Shown: one piece after another, positions 40,406 through 48,158 of the stretch
Layout of the letters: the number at the start of each line of letters is the position of its first letter
Position numbering within the stretch: position 1 is the first letter of the stretch
From: a virus
Length of the DNA: 64,000 bases
IMG/VR virus record: IMGVR_UViG_3300046804_004438
Location: 1 to 64,000 of that record
Reading direction: 5' to 3' (one strand)
Program-made: the position numbers and the translations under genes
The notes under the pieces: model-generated
The model's database searches: none
What the model saw: the letters and a program-made list of their open reading frames with translations, nothing else
What the model was told of the DNA's origin: nothing

Positions 40406-40961
40406 TAATAAAAAGGTCTCTAAGTTTCTGTTTAAGGTTGTTAATATAAACAGGCTTAAGTAATTTTATTTCACGTTTAGCTTCATTCTTTTCATTTTCA
40501 TATTCCCAAATTGACTTTGCAGTCCATCCAGATGGGCTTCCAAGTTGATCATATGTAAAAGGAGTAATTGTATAATTATAAGATTGTATTTCAGCTTCTG
40601 TATCGGAAGGCAATCCTGTGTAGTAATAGTATGCTATAGTATCATTAGTATTAGTAGATGCTAACTTATAAGCTGATATACCATATTTACTTTCCAAATA
40701 ATTAATAAATTCTTTGTTAGTCATAATCCAATCTTTATAAGGATCGACAATATTATTGCAAAGATAAATTACCCAATCAAGAGTAGAATCTCCATAAACA
40801 TTACTGGCTACAATATCAGCTCTTTCACCATCTCTAATTGTATAAGAGTAAAATGAATTATAATCTTTGAGATATTCTTGTATTATCTCAACTTCTACTG
40901 CAATATTAATTGAGTAATTATTATTATAAATTATTTTTGGATAATAATTAAATAAAGACAT
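40398..40961 (-). CDS. 53: Baseplate wedge subunit gp53
   Basis: 187 residues (T4 gp53: 196). Signature motifs include FNYYPKIIYNNNYSINI at the start, YTIRDGERADIVASNVYGDS and LDWVIYLCNNIVDPYKDW, the LysM-like region of gp53-type wedge proteins. gp53 binds gp6/gp25 at the end of wedge assembly. The gene overlaps gp27 by eight bases. Confidence 0.88.
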   Translation of the reverse strand: MSLFNYYPKIIYNNNYSINIAVEVEIIQEYLKDYNSFYSYTIRDGERADIVASNVYGDSTLDWVIYLCNNIVDPYKDWIMTNKEFINYLESKYGISAYKLASTNTNDTIAYYYYTGLPSDTEAEIQSYNYTITPFTYDQLGSPSGWTAKSIWEYENEKNEAKREIKLLKPVYINNLKQKLRDLFING

Positions 40962-40963
40962 TT

Positions 40964-41869
40964 TTACGTATTATCTCTCTTATAGTGTGAGCTAGAAGAT
41001 CCATTATTCATAAAATCATCTACATTTCTACCTTCACTACCACCAAAATCTTCTCTTGTACGAATATTAATTTCTTGAAAACTTAATTGAATATCTACAT
41101 GTACAGGTTGACCATCTCTATACATAACAGCACCTCCCCCCGTAGAACTTTCAATACCCATAGAAGTAATAAATGAATCTCCTACAGTAGGAGTAACTTC
41201 TGAGGGTAAACCTTCAAATTGCAATCTAGCAATATATGGATATTCTAAAGCAAACCCACCAGAATTTTTTAATATTGCAGGATGCATAAATTGTTTAATG
41301 TAATTAATCATTTGGTTCATCTTTTTAGCTTCAGGTTCAGACTTTGGAGATAGTCTCCAAGTAAATTGAAAAGTTTTTAATTGAACACCATCAAACAAAG
41401 ATGTGATGTGTGGGTTACGAATTACACCTGCTTGAGCTTGAGCTAAATTGCCTATATTTGCTCTTCCTATTAAAGCACCTAATTTTCCACCAACCAAATC
41501 AGATACTCCAGGAGATAAAGCTATAGTTCCAAAAGTTAAATTAGTTATTGTTTGTTTATTACCACTATTATATGCATTAACAAAAGCATCTGTTGCACCT
41601 TGGCCAGCAGCTAACATCCGATTAGCAGTTTCGCTCATATCACCACTTATGTTTCCAAGTACACCCAATGCCTGGCCATTAACATTCATGTTATAGGCAT
41701 CATTGAGTTGAGATGGCAACGGCAATCTAATATATCCTTTCGTTTCAGGTTCCTTTATTCCGGAACCAGCAAAAGGACGATAGTATTCTCTCAAAGTTAA
41801 TCTTGAGAAAAATTGTGGTTGCTTTTCTGGAAACTCGTAACGAGCAACTGTAGTTGAACTTTCTGGCAT
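40964..41869 (-). CDS. 48: Baseplate tail-tube cap gp48-like
   Basis: 301 residues. The last third contains SLFDGVQLKTFQFTWRLSPK, EAKKMNQMINYIKQFMHP and VHVDIQLSFQEINIRTRED, the signature of gp48/gp54-type proteins that cap the hub and start the tail tube. It is the first gene of the minus-strand baseplate unit; its leader contains AGGGGT before the ATG, and a TATAAATA late box lies 25 bp upstream. Confidence 0.82.
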   Translation of the reverse strand: MPESSTTVARYEFPEKQPQFFSRLTLREYYRPFAGSGIKEPETKGYIRLPLPSQLNDAYNMNVNGQALGVLGNISGDMSETANRMLAAGQGATDAFVNAYNSGNKQTITNLTFGTIALSPGVSDLVGGKLGALIGRANIGNLAQAQAGVIRNPHITSLFDGVQLKTFQFTWRLSPKSEPEAKKMNQMINYIKQFMHPAILKNSGGFALEYPYIARLQFEGLPSEVTPTVGDSFITSMGIESSTGGGAVMYRDGQPVHVDIQLSFQEINIRTREDFGGSEGRNVDDFMNNGSSSSHYKRDNT

Positions 41870-41878
41870 TGTTACCCC

Positions 41879-41886
41879 TATAAATA
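41879..41886 (+). promoter_or_regulatory. T4-type late promoter (TATAAATA) for the plus-strand head/tail unit
   Basis: A perfect TATAAATA box about 28 bp before the gp4 ATG. T4 late promoters need only this box, read by the gp55 sigma with the gp33 coactivator; gp33 is encoded in this window. It drives gp4 and probably everything through the tape measure. Confidence 0.75.
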
Positions 41887-41893
41887 CTCTTAT

Positions 41894-41901
41894 TATTTAT
41901 A
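41894..41901 (-). promoter_or_regulatory. T4-type late promoter (TATAAATA) for the minus-strand baseplate unit
   Basis: A perfect minus-strand TATAAATA box, 25 bp upstream of the gp48 ATG. Only seven bases separate it from the plus-strand box, so the two transcripts start divergently and overlap by a few bases. Confidence 0.75.
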
Positions 41902-41913
41902 CGGTTTTTCGAA

Positions 41914-42357
41914 ATGGCATATAAGGGAAAGTTCCATCCCAAGTACCCTCAAAAGTACAAGGGTGATCCTACAAATATTATCTATAGAAGTTTGTGGGAA
42001 ATGAGATTCATGAGATATCTAGATCAACATCCATCAGTGATGTTTTGGGCTTCAGAAGAAGTTATCATTCCATACATAAGTCCTGTAGATAAAAGAGTTC
42101 ACCGTTATTTTCCGGATTTTTGGGTCAGAATGAAGGCTCAAGACGGGACAATAAATAATGTATTGATAGAAATTAAACCCCACCAACAAACTAAGATTCC
42201 TGTAAAGCCTCAGAAACTTACAAGGAAGTTTATAAACGAAGCGAGAACCTATTCCGTCAATCAAGCAAAATGGAAAGCTGCTGAAGAGTTTTGTAGAGAT
42301 AGAAATTGGCAGTTTAAGGTTCTAACAGAAAAAGAATTAGGATTAGATAAGTTTTAA
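41914..42357 (+). CDS. 4: Head completion protein gp4 (PD-(D/E)XK nuclease fold)
   Basis: 147 residues, matching T4 gp4 in size (150). The sequence KGDPTNIIYRSLWEMRFMRY, then RYFPDFW (Asp68) and VLIEIKP (Glu86-x-Lys88), gives the Glu29/Asp68/Glu86/Lys88 pattern of a PD-(D/E)XK nuclease fold. T4 gp4 (also called 50/65) acts on filled heads before tail joining. Stop and start overlap by one base with the next gene. Confidence 0.92.
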   Translation: MAYKGKFHPKYPQKYKGDPTNIIYRSLWEMRFMRYLDQHPSVMFWASEEVIIPYISPVDKRVHRYFPDFWVRMKAQDGTINNVLIEIKPHQQTKIPVKPQKLTRKFINEARTYSVNQAKWKAAEEFCRDRNWQFKVLTEKELGLDKF

Positions 42358-42962
42358 TGGGTATTTTTACTAACGTACTTGAAAGAGGTAGAACTAATAA
42401 AACCACTTCTGGTATTATCAGACCTGGTACTGATGAAGCTAGAGATTGGTATAGAGAGTTAGCACTTTCTATCAGAAGTGTGAGAGTAGAAAATATTGTA
42501 AGAAACAATGTCAAATTCAATCGTAATGTTATAAGACCTGGGTTTCTTTATTTGTTTAATTATGATCCTAAGATGAAAGAAGATTTACCTTACTATGATA
42601 GATTCCCACTTGTATTTCCATTTGAATTGACAGAGGATGGATTTTATGGTTTGAATCTTCATTATATTCCTCCAATCTATAGAGCTAGATTAATGGACAA
42701 TCTTTATGGTCTAATTAATAACGAAAAGTATGACGAAACAACAAAGATAAGAGCTTCTTATAAATTGCTTAATTCTGCAGCTCGCTATAAATATTTTAAA
42801 CCGTGTGTAAAAAGATATCTAAACAGTCATGTAAGAGGTAAGTTTTTGCTTGTTCCAGCTAATGAGTGGGACATAGCATTGTTTCTACCGTTACAAAGAT
42901 TTGTTAAGAAAAATGTTAATACTGTATACAGAGATTCAAGAATAATAATAAACAATTCCTGA
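42357..42962 (+). CDS. Conserved T4-like protein following gp4 (possible gp2 DNA-end protector by position)
   Basis: 201 residues. Conserved-looking motifs are DWYRELALSIR, PGFLYLFNYDPK, LPYYDRFPLVFPF and FYGLNLHYIPPIYRARLMD. I recall proteins with this YYDRFPLV...GLNLHY pattern in many T4-like and marine phages next to gp4, but I cannot prove its role. In T4 genes 2 and 4 are adjacent, so a gp2-like packaging or head-finishing role is possible. It is one base out of gp4's frame and probably coupled to it. Confidence 0.7.
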   Translation: MGIFTNVLERGRTNKTTSGIIRPGTDEARDWYRELALSIRSVRVENIVRNNVKFNRNVIRPGFLYLFNYDPKMKEDLPYYDRFPLVFPFELTEDGFYGLNLHYIPPIYRARLMDNLYGLINNEKYDETTKIRASYKLLNSAARYKYFKPCVKRYLNSHVRGKFLLVPANEWDIALFLPLQRFVKKNVNTVYRDSRIIINNS

Positions 42963-42972
42963 GGAAAAATAA

Positions 42973-43713
42973 ATGGCATTCAATGTATATGAAATGTTGG
43001 GAACTTTAGATGAAGCCGGCGGCTTTACAAAAGCCTCTAAGTTTTTTGTTGAGATATATCCTCCAAGAGCTTTGGCTGTTAGTCCTACATTGTTTTTTCT
43101 TTGTGAATCATCCAATCTTCCTGGCATTACCTTGCAAACGGAAGATGTTAAAGTATATGGATATGGAGTAAATGAAAAAAGAGCTAGTGGAATAGATTTT
43201 AACGGTAATATGTTACCATTATCTTTTTTTAATGATTCAAATGGTAAGGTGTTAACTTTTTTTCATCGATGGATACAATCGATCTACAACTTTAATCTTA
43301 ATATTAATCCTGCTGGAACATCAAGAGGTGTTCCTATGAATACATTATCATATCCAAAAGAATACTATGGAATAGTAAACATTTCACATTTTGACGATTC
43401 TGGTGAACAAATTATTCAATACACATTGAACGAAGCATATCCAGTTGCAATAGGTGATGTGCCAGTTGATTGGGGTCTATCTGATCAAATAGTGAGAATA
43501 CCAATAAGTTTTGCATATGGTTATTGGACAGCAGAGACTTTGGATCCTGGTGTTGTAGACGAGAGATCTAGAGCAAACTATTATGCAACCCAATCAGTTC
43601 AAACAAGAACTGATTTTGAATTAAAGGCTGTAAGAGAATTATTGTTTATAACTTCTCCTTCACAAACTAACAGAACAGTTAATCAATTATCCAATCTTAT
43701 AACATTCCTATAA
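42973..43713 (+). CDS. Tail-tube superfamily protein (gp54 initiator- or gp19-like)
   Basis: 246 residues. The pattern FFLCESSNLPGITLQTEDVK, YGYGVNEKRASG, and LSFFNDSNGKVLTFFHRWI resembles the tail tube family (T4 gp19, 163 aa, and its larger relative gp54, the tube initiator). The extra length and place among hub and tape-measure genes favour gp54 over gp19. The C-terminal half (IPISFAYGYWTAETLD) completes the tube-type barrel. A ribosome site GAGGAA precedes the ATG. Confidence 0.75.
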   Translation: MAFNVYEMLGTLDEAGGFTKASKFFVEIYPPRALAVSPTLFFLCESSNLPGITLQTEDVKVYGYGVNEKRASGIDFNGNMLPLSFFNDSNGKVLTFFHRWIQSIYNFNLNINPAGTSRGVPMNTLSYPKEYYGIVNISHFDDSGEQIIQYTLNEAYPVAIGDVPVDWGLSDQIVRIPISFAYGYWTAETLDPGVVDERSRANYYATQSVQTRTDFELKAVRELLFITSPSQTNRTVNQLSNLITFL

Positions 43714-43730
43714 TATAAAGGTGATTTGTC

Positions 43731-44426
43731 ATGGCACTACCAAAAATTAAACATCCAACATATCCTGTAACTATACCTTCTACAAAACAGCAGGTAAACA
43801 TAAGACCTTTTACAGTACAAGAAGAAAAGCTGCTATTGATGGCAAGATCTTCTGAAAATGTTGAAGATGCTGCTAATGCAATTAAACAAATAGTAAACAA
43901 TTGTATTCAAGAACCTGTTGATGTAGATAGGTTGGCAATATTTGATATTGAATATTTGTTTATAAAATTAAGATCTAAATCTGTTGGAGAATTAGTAGAT
44001 CTAGAATATAATGATACCGAAACTAATGAAAACATAAAATTTAAAATAAATTTAGAAGATATAGAAATTAAAATTAATCCAGAACATAAAAACAAATTTA
44101 TCATAGCTGATGATGTTGGTGTTGTTATGAAATATCCCACTCTAAATCAAGTTAGTCTTTTAGGAGCCACTGAAGACAATCAAAACAACACGATGGAAGT
44201 TTTGCGTAAATGTATTGATAAAATTTATGATAGTGATAACGTATATAATGATTTTACTGAAAAAGAAATGAATGATTTTATTGATAGTCTACCAATAGAT
44301 AGTATGCAAAAAATTAGAAGTTTTTTTGAGACAATGCCTTCAGTAGAACATGAAGTTGAGTTGAAAAATAAGGATGGAAAACCAGTTGTTGTAAAATTGA
44401 AGGGTCTCAACAATTTTTTTCAGTAA
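43731..44426 (+). CDS. 26: Baseplate hub subunit gp26 (tail-assembly chaperone-like)
   Basis: 231 residues (T4 gp26: 208). The N-terminus MALPKIKHPTYPVTIPSTKQ and then VNIRPFTVQEEKLLLMA, EPVDVDRLAIFDIEYLFIKLRSKS are typical of T4-like gp26. The C-terminus ends GLNNFFQ at a TAA that lies four bases after a run of seven T. gp51 follows in the -1 frame, giving the lambda G/GT arrangement. In T4, gp26 and gp51 are needed for hub assembly around the tape measure. AAAGGTG precedes the ATG. Confidence 0.88.
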   Translation: MALPKIKHPTYPVTIPSTKQQVNIRPFTVQEEKLLLMARSSENVEDAANAIKQIVNNCIQEPVDVDRLAIFDIEYLFIKLRSKSVGELVDLEYNDTETNENIKFKINLEDIEIKINPEHKNKFIIADDVGVVMKYPTLNQVSLLGATEDNQNNTMEVLRKCIDKIYDSDNVYNDFTEKEMNDFIDSLPIDSMQKIRSFFETMPSVEHEVELKNKDGKPVVVKLKGLNNFFQ

Positions 44427-44452
44427 TGACCGGATATAGTAATATCGCGGTC
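44414..44452 (+). promoter_or_regulatory. Programmed -1 ribosomal frameshift signal joining gp26 and gp51
   Basis: In the gp26 frame the bases read aaT TTT TTT: a T_TTT_TTT slippery heptamer at 44414-44420. After a 7-base spacer a hairpin starts at 44428: arm 44428-44437, loop AGTA, arm 44442-44452, with ten Watson-Crick pairs and one bulged G at 44447. The gp26 TAA lies in the spacer. A -1 slip would read on as Ser-Val-Met into gp51 and make a fusion of 291 residues. All three standard parts are present at standard distances. Confidence 0.82.
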
Positions 44453-44605
44453 TATTACAACACTCTTTTTTCATTGGTCCAACACCATAAATATTCCTTG
44501 ACGGAGGTTTATGACATGTATCCTTATGAGAGGGATTTGTTCGTAGAGCTCTTAATGAAACATCTAAGAGAGTTAGAAGAAGAAAGAAAGAGACGAAATG
44601 GCTAA
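44426..44605 (+). CDS. 51: gp51-like hub assembly catalyst, probably expressed as a gp26-gp51 frameshift fusion
   Basis: 59 residues: YNTLFSLVQHHKYSLTEVYD, then MYPYERDLFVELLMKHLREL and a charged tail. Marine T4-like phages have a short gp51 here, much smaller than T4 gp51 (249 aa). The ATG overlaps the gp26 stop (TAATG) but has no ribosome site upstream, only the T run. An internal ATG at 44516 has GGAGG eight bases before it and could start a 29-residue form. The helical, charged C-terminus resembles the T part of lambda-type GT chaperones that bind the tape measure. The tape-measure gene starts inside it by eight bases. Confidence 0.78.
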   Translation: MTGYSNIAVYYNTLFSLVQHHKYSLTEVYDMYPYERDLFVELLMKHLRELEEERKRRNG

Positions 44606-47180
44606 AAGCCCTAAAATTACAGCTGCAACTGGTGCAAAGATAGGATTTTCAAAAGAATATTCTAATACACCAGAAGGTAAAAGTCAAATTGAAAATCTTC
44701 TTCGTAAAATTCAAGCAGCTGAGGCAAAAGCTGCAGCTGCCAATCAACAAGCAGCAGATGCTCAAATTGAAGCTTCAGAAGCTCAACAAGATGCAGCTGA
44801 AACAATAAATCAAGCTGCTGAAACACAACAAGAAGCTGCAGACAAATTATCAAGTGCTGCTGATAACATTAAAACTTCTTCTGAAAAAATTCAAGCTACA
44901 AATGAAATTTTCAATGGTATTGGAAATTCATTAAAGGGAGTATTTTCATCTTTTAACGATTCAGTTAAAAACTTTGTAGACTCAATTCAAAATAACATTA
45001 ATGGTCAAATTGATCAGCCAGTTGATTTAAATGACAGTAAAGGTATTTTAGATTTAATTGAACAAAGATTATCAACGTTAATTATTATAAACAATGATAT
45101 TTTTGATAAAATTAATAATCAAAATACTTTATTTTCTAAAATGTTACTTTCACTAGAGAACATCTCTAAAGGAACAACAGCTCAGCGTAGCAGTGGCGGT
45201 GGTGGTAATAAACCACCAAGACCTGTCAACGTTAACACCGGTGGCGGTGGGGGAGGGGGTCGTCGTGGAGGTGGCGGAGTACTAAGTGAAGCTGGTGATA
45301 TGTTTGCAGGAATTGGAGCTGCAGGAGCTGGAATTGGTGCATTCTTTTTAGGTCTTGCTGGTTCAGAAGCTATAATGGAAAAGTTTGGTACTGGAGAAAA
45401 TCTTAAAAAACTTCTTATGAATTTAGGAGAAGGTTTAGCATCATTGGGTACTAGAGACCTAGTAGCAATTGGTGCTGCAATGGGCGTTGGAGCATTACTA
45501 AACAGAGGTGGTGGAATTGGTGGTGCTGTAGGAATTAGTACAGGTATAGGTGCTGTTGGTTTTGGAATAGGAGCTTTCTTTACAGGTCTTGCTGCAGGCG
45601 ATGCAGCAATGTCGTGGATGAATACTGATATGGAAGCTCTGAAAAAAGCTATTAAAGGAATGGGTGAAGCTTTAAGTTCATTAGACTTGCAGGCATTGGA
45701 AGTAATGGGTGGATTACTTGCAGGAGGTGCAGCTGCAGGTCTTTTATTCAGTCCTTCCAAAGTTGCAGGTGCTACTGTTGGAATGGGTGCAATTGGATTA
45801 GGTATCGGTTCTTTCTTTGCTGGTTTGGGAGTTGGAGATAAGGCTTTAACTTGGATGAATGTAGATGGTGAAAAATTAACCAAGATGATGAAGAATATGT
45901 CTGAAGGATTTAAGGCATTTACTGCTGACCCTGCATCATTAGCGGTTCTTGGTGGATTGTTGGGTGCTGGAGCTGCAGCAGGATTGTTTGGTCCTGTTGC
46001 TGTTGGTGAAATGGGTATTGGAATGGGTGCTATAGGTTTAGGTATAGGAGCATTCTTTGGAGGTCTTGGAGCTGGTGATAAAGCTTTAACTTGGATGAAT
46101 GTAGATGGTGATAGACTAGTAAAAATGATGAAAAATCTTTCTGAAGGTATCAAGGCATTTACAGCTGACCCTGCAACATTAGCAGTGTTAGGAGGTTTAT
46201 TAGGAGCAGGTGCTACGATAGGATTGTTTGGACCTTCAGCAGTTGCAGGAGCTGCTACTGGTATGGCGGCCGTTGGATTAGGTATAGCTGGTTTCTTTGG
46301 AGCGTTTGCAGGATTAGATAAACTAGCATCGTGGATGGGTGCTGATGGATCAAGCTTAAAAACGCTACTAGTAAATTTAACAGCTGGTTTAGCAGGATTC
46401 AAAGAACTTAAAGATGTAAACTTACTTTCTATAGCTGGAGGACTTCTAGCTTTAGGTCCCGCCATGTTAGCGTTCTTTGGTTCTGAAGGTATTGCAGGAA
46501 TTGCAGAATCATTTAAAGGATTCTGGAACTGGATGACAGGATCAGATGATAGTGGCAATACAAGTTCTAATAGAATAAAAAAATTAGTAGAATCAATCAA
46601 GCCACTAGGTGAATTAAACAATCTTAAATTTGATAAATTGGATGCATTATCTGCATCTATAAGCAATCTTGCTGATGCAATGACAAAAATGGCAGATGTA
46701 TCAGTAGGAAGATTGCAAGATAACTTACAAAATTTTATTACGTCATTTGCTAGTCAAATTAAAAACTTAGATGTTCTAGCGCACGGTGGTATGTTAGAAA
46801 TAACAGAACCAGGAATGTTGTGGGGTACAAATACCAAAAAAGTTCCTCTGAAAAAAGGAATACTAGATCCTTCACTTAGTATAGATGAGATGTTTAATGT
46901 TATTTCTAAAGTAAGAGCTATAATGGGCTCAACTGATGGAAATTATAATCCAGTACAAAATGATCAGTTAAATTCTGCTAAGAAGATAAATCAAAGTGCT
47001 ACTGAAAAAGAATCTGGATCTAATGTAACAGTTAACAATAACAATGTTAATAACAATTATAATGGTGGATCTGGAGCTAGGGAACCAAAAATAGGTGGTA
47101 ATGTAAAAACATCACCACCTAGATCAGGAATTGAAGAACGTTTATTAGGTCCTCCAAACGTATACGCAGCTACACCTTAA
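44598..47180 (+). CDS. 29: Tape measure / tail length determinator (gp29-type)
   Basis: 860 residues. An Ala/Gln-rich coiled coil covers about residues 30-125 (AAANQQAADAQIEASEAQ), then a Gly/Pro hinge near 200-229 with nine Gly in a short span, then five tandem Gly/Ala hydrophobic repeats to about residue 640, and a polar Asn-rich tail (VTVNNNNVNNNYNGG). Long helical coil plus membrane-like repeats is characteristic of tape measures, which set tail length and then enter or span the membrane. The place straight after gp26/gp51 fits. T4 gp29 is 590 aa, so this tail may be longer or the protein built differently. The stop overlaps that of convergent gp32. Confidence 0.82.
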   Translation: MAKSPKITAATGAKIGFSKEYSNTPEGKSQIENLLRKIQAAEAKAAAANQQAADAQIEASEAQQDAAETINQAAETQQEAADKLSSAADNIKTSSEKIQATNEIFNGIGNSLKGVFSSFNDSVKNFVDSIQNNINGQIDQPVDLNDSKGILDLIEQRLSTLIIINNDIFDKINNQNTLFSKMLLSLENISKGTTAQRSSGGGGNKPPRPVNVNTGGGGGGGRRGGGGVLSEAGDMFAGIGAAGAGIGAFFLGLAGSEAIMEKFGTGENLKKLLMNLGEGLASLGTRDLVAIGAAMGVGALLNRGGGIGGAVGISTGIGAVGFGIGAFFTGLAAGDAAMSWMNTDMEALKKAIKGMGEALSSLDLQALEVMGGLLAGGAAAGLLFSPSKVAGATVGMGAIGLGIGSFFAGLGVGDKALTWMNVDGEKLTKMMKNMSEGFKAFTADPASLAVLGGLLGAGAAAGLFGPVAVGEMGIGMGAIGLGIGAFFGGLGAGDKALTWMNVDGDRLVKMMKNLSEGIKAFTADPATLAVLGGLLGAGATIGLFGPSAVAGAATGMAAVGLGIAGFFGAFAGLDKLASWMGADGSSLKTLLVNLTAGLAGFKELKDVNLLSIAGGLLALGPAMLAFFGSEGIAGIAESFKGFWNWMTGSDDSGNTSSNRIKKLVESIKPLGELNNLKFDKLDALSASISNLADAMTKMADVSVGRLQDNLQNFITSFASQIKNLDVLAHGGMLEITEPGMLWGTNTKKVPLKKGILDPSLSIDEMFNVISKVRAIMGSTDGNYNPVQNDQLNSAKKINQSATEKESGSNVTVNNNNVNNNYNGGSGAREPKIGGNVKTSPPRSGIEERLLGPPNVYAATP
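45285..46520 (+). repeat. Five tandem repeats of about 80 residues in the tape measure
   Basis: Units begin near 45337, 45571, 45808, 46048 and 46288 with G(A/S)FFxGLxxGD or a variant, followed by xxWMNxDGxxL, then KxMKNxxEG and LGGLLGAGAAAGL. Copies three and four are closest (both AGDKALTWMNVDG-like and FTADPA). The spacing is about 237-240 bp. Confidence 0.8.
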
Positions 47181-48094
47181 TTGGTGTTAGCAAGCTTCTT
47201 GAAGAAGCTGAGATCTTCATCATCGTCCTCATCCCATGGTGCAGATTCCTGCTTAGGAATTGAAGGAGCAGCTGCTGCCTTCTGAGGAACTGGGAAAGCT
47301 TCATCTTCATCGATAGCTGATGGCACGTTCTGAGCTGAATCATTACCAACACCAAGAGCCTTCTCCAAGCGAGCCTTAAGTTCTTCATAAGACTTGAAAT
47401 GCTTGTGATCAAGAAGCTCTTGAAGTGAATGCTGCTTGCCCCAGATTGCCTTGATTTCATCATCATCATTAGCAATTGCTGATGGTGCCTCAAACTCAGA
47501 CTTGTCGTAATTACGATAGCCTTCTACCTGACGAATCTTCAACTTGAAGTTAGCACCATCCCAGAAGTCAAATGGATTGACTGCCTTCTCGTCAGCAAAC
47601 TGAGGATGCATTGCTTCATTGAGCTTATCAAAGATCTTCTTGCCATACTTGAACAAGAACACCTTACCGTTATTCTCTGGACGAGTAGGATCATTAACAA
47701 CAAGAATGTTTGAGAAGTAAGAAAGACGGCGCTTATACTTACGAGCAAGATTCTTGTTTGATTCGATACCAGAGTTCCACAACTTGTTGTTCATCTCAGA
47801 TACAGGATCTGGCTTGTTGAACGTAGTCAGACTCTTCTCGATATACCAGCCACCAGGACCTTGGAACCCATGGTCCCAAATGCGTACGAAAGGCATATCT
47901 TCTCCGGCTGGTGCGGGAAGGAAACGAATGATCGCATAACCATTGCCGGCTTTGTCGACATCTGGTTTCCAGTAGCGATCGTCGTTGCCTGAGCCTTCTT
48001 GGGGAACTGTAGAATTGAGCTTGTTGAGCTCGGAGGTAAGTTTGTCAAAGTTAGACTTACGATTTTGCTTGAGTGCTTCGAAATTAATAGTCAT
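47177..48094 (-). CDS. 32: Single-stranded DNA-binding protein gp32
   Basis: 305 residues (T4 gp32: 301). The OB-fold core shows DKAGNGYAIIRFLPAP, IWDHGFQGPGGWYIEKS, then RRLSYFSNILVVNDPTRPEN and GKVFLFKYGKKIFDKLNEAM. The C-terminus is acidic (WDEDDDEDLSFFKKL), the tail that recruits replication proteins in T4. The zinc-binding His/Cys residues of T4 gp32 are absent between WYIE and RRLSYF. It coats ssDNA in replication, repair and recombination. GGAGA precedes the ATG, and a sigma70-type promoter lies about 36 bp upstream. Confidence 0.93.
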   Translation of the reverse strand: MTINFEALKQNRKSNFDKLTSELNKLNSTVPQEGSGNDDRYWKPDVDKAGNGYAIIRFLPAPAGEDMPFVRIWDHGFQGPGGWYIEKSLTTFNKPDPVSEMNNKLWNSGIESNKNLARKYKRRLSYFSNILVVNDPTRPENNGKVFLFKYGKKIFDKLNEAMHPQFADEKAVNPFDFWDGANFKLKIRQVEGYRNYDKSEFEAPSAIANDDDEIKAIWGKQHSLQELLDHKHFKSYEELKARLEKALGVGNDSAQNVPSAIDEDEAFPVPQKAAAAPSIPKQESAPWDEDDDEDLSFFKKLANTN

Positions 48095-48129
48095 TATATT
48101 CTCCGTTGTATGTGTGTTTCGATATGTTT

Positions 48130-48158
48130 ATTATATGATACGATGTATATTAGATCAA
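48130..48158 (-). promoter_or_regulatory. Sigma70-type promoter of gp32 (TTGATC - 17 - TATAAT)
   Basis: The minus strand has TTGATC, a 17-base spacer, and a perfect TATAAT. It overlaps the 3' end of gene 59. It would allow gp32 synthesis from host RNA polymerase before late transcription starts. Confidence 0.72.

Noticed and set aside
44486-44493. Plus-strand CATAAATA inside gp51, before the tape measure
   Set aside because: It is within coding sequence and about 105 bp from the next start. Possible, but not supported by anything else.
45182-46666. Long open frame (494 codons) on the minus strand inside the tape-measure gene
   Set aside because: It is the antisense shadow of Gly/Ala-rich codons and yields only Pro/Ala/Ser-rich sequence without motifs or a ribosome site. 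The plus-strand frame is clearly the gene.
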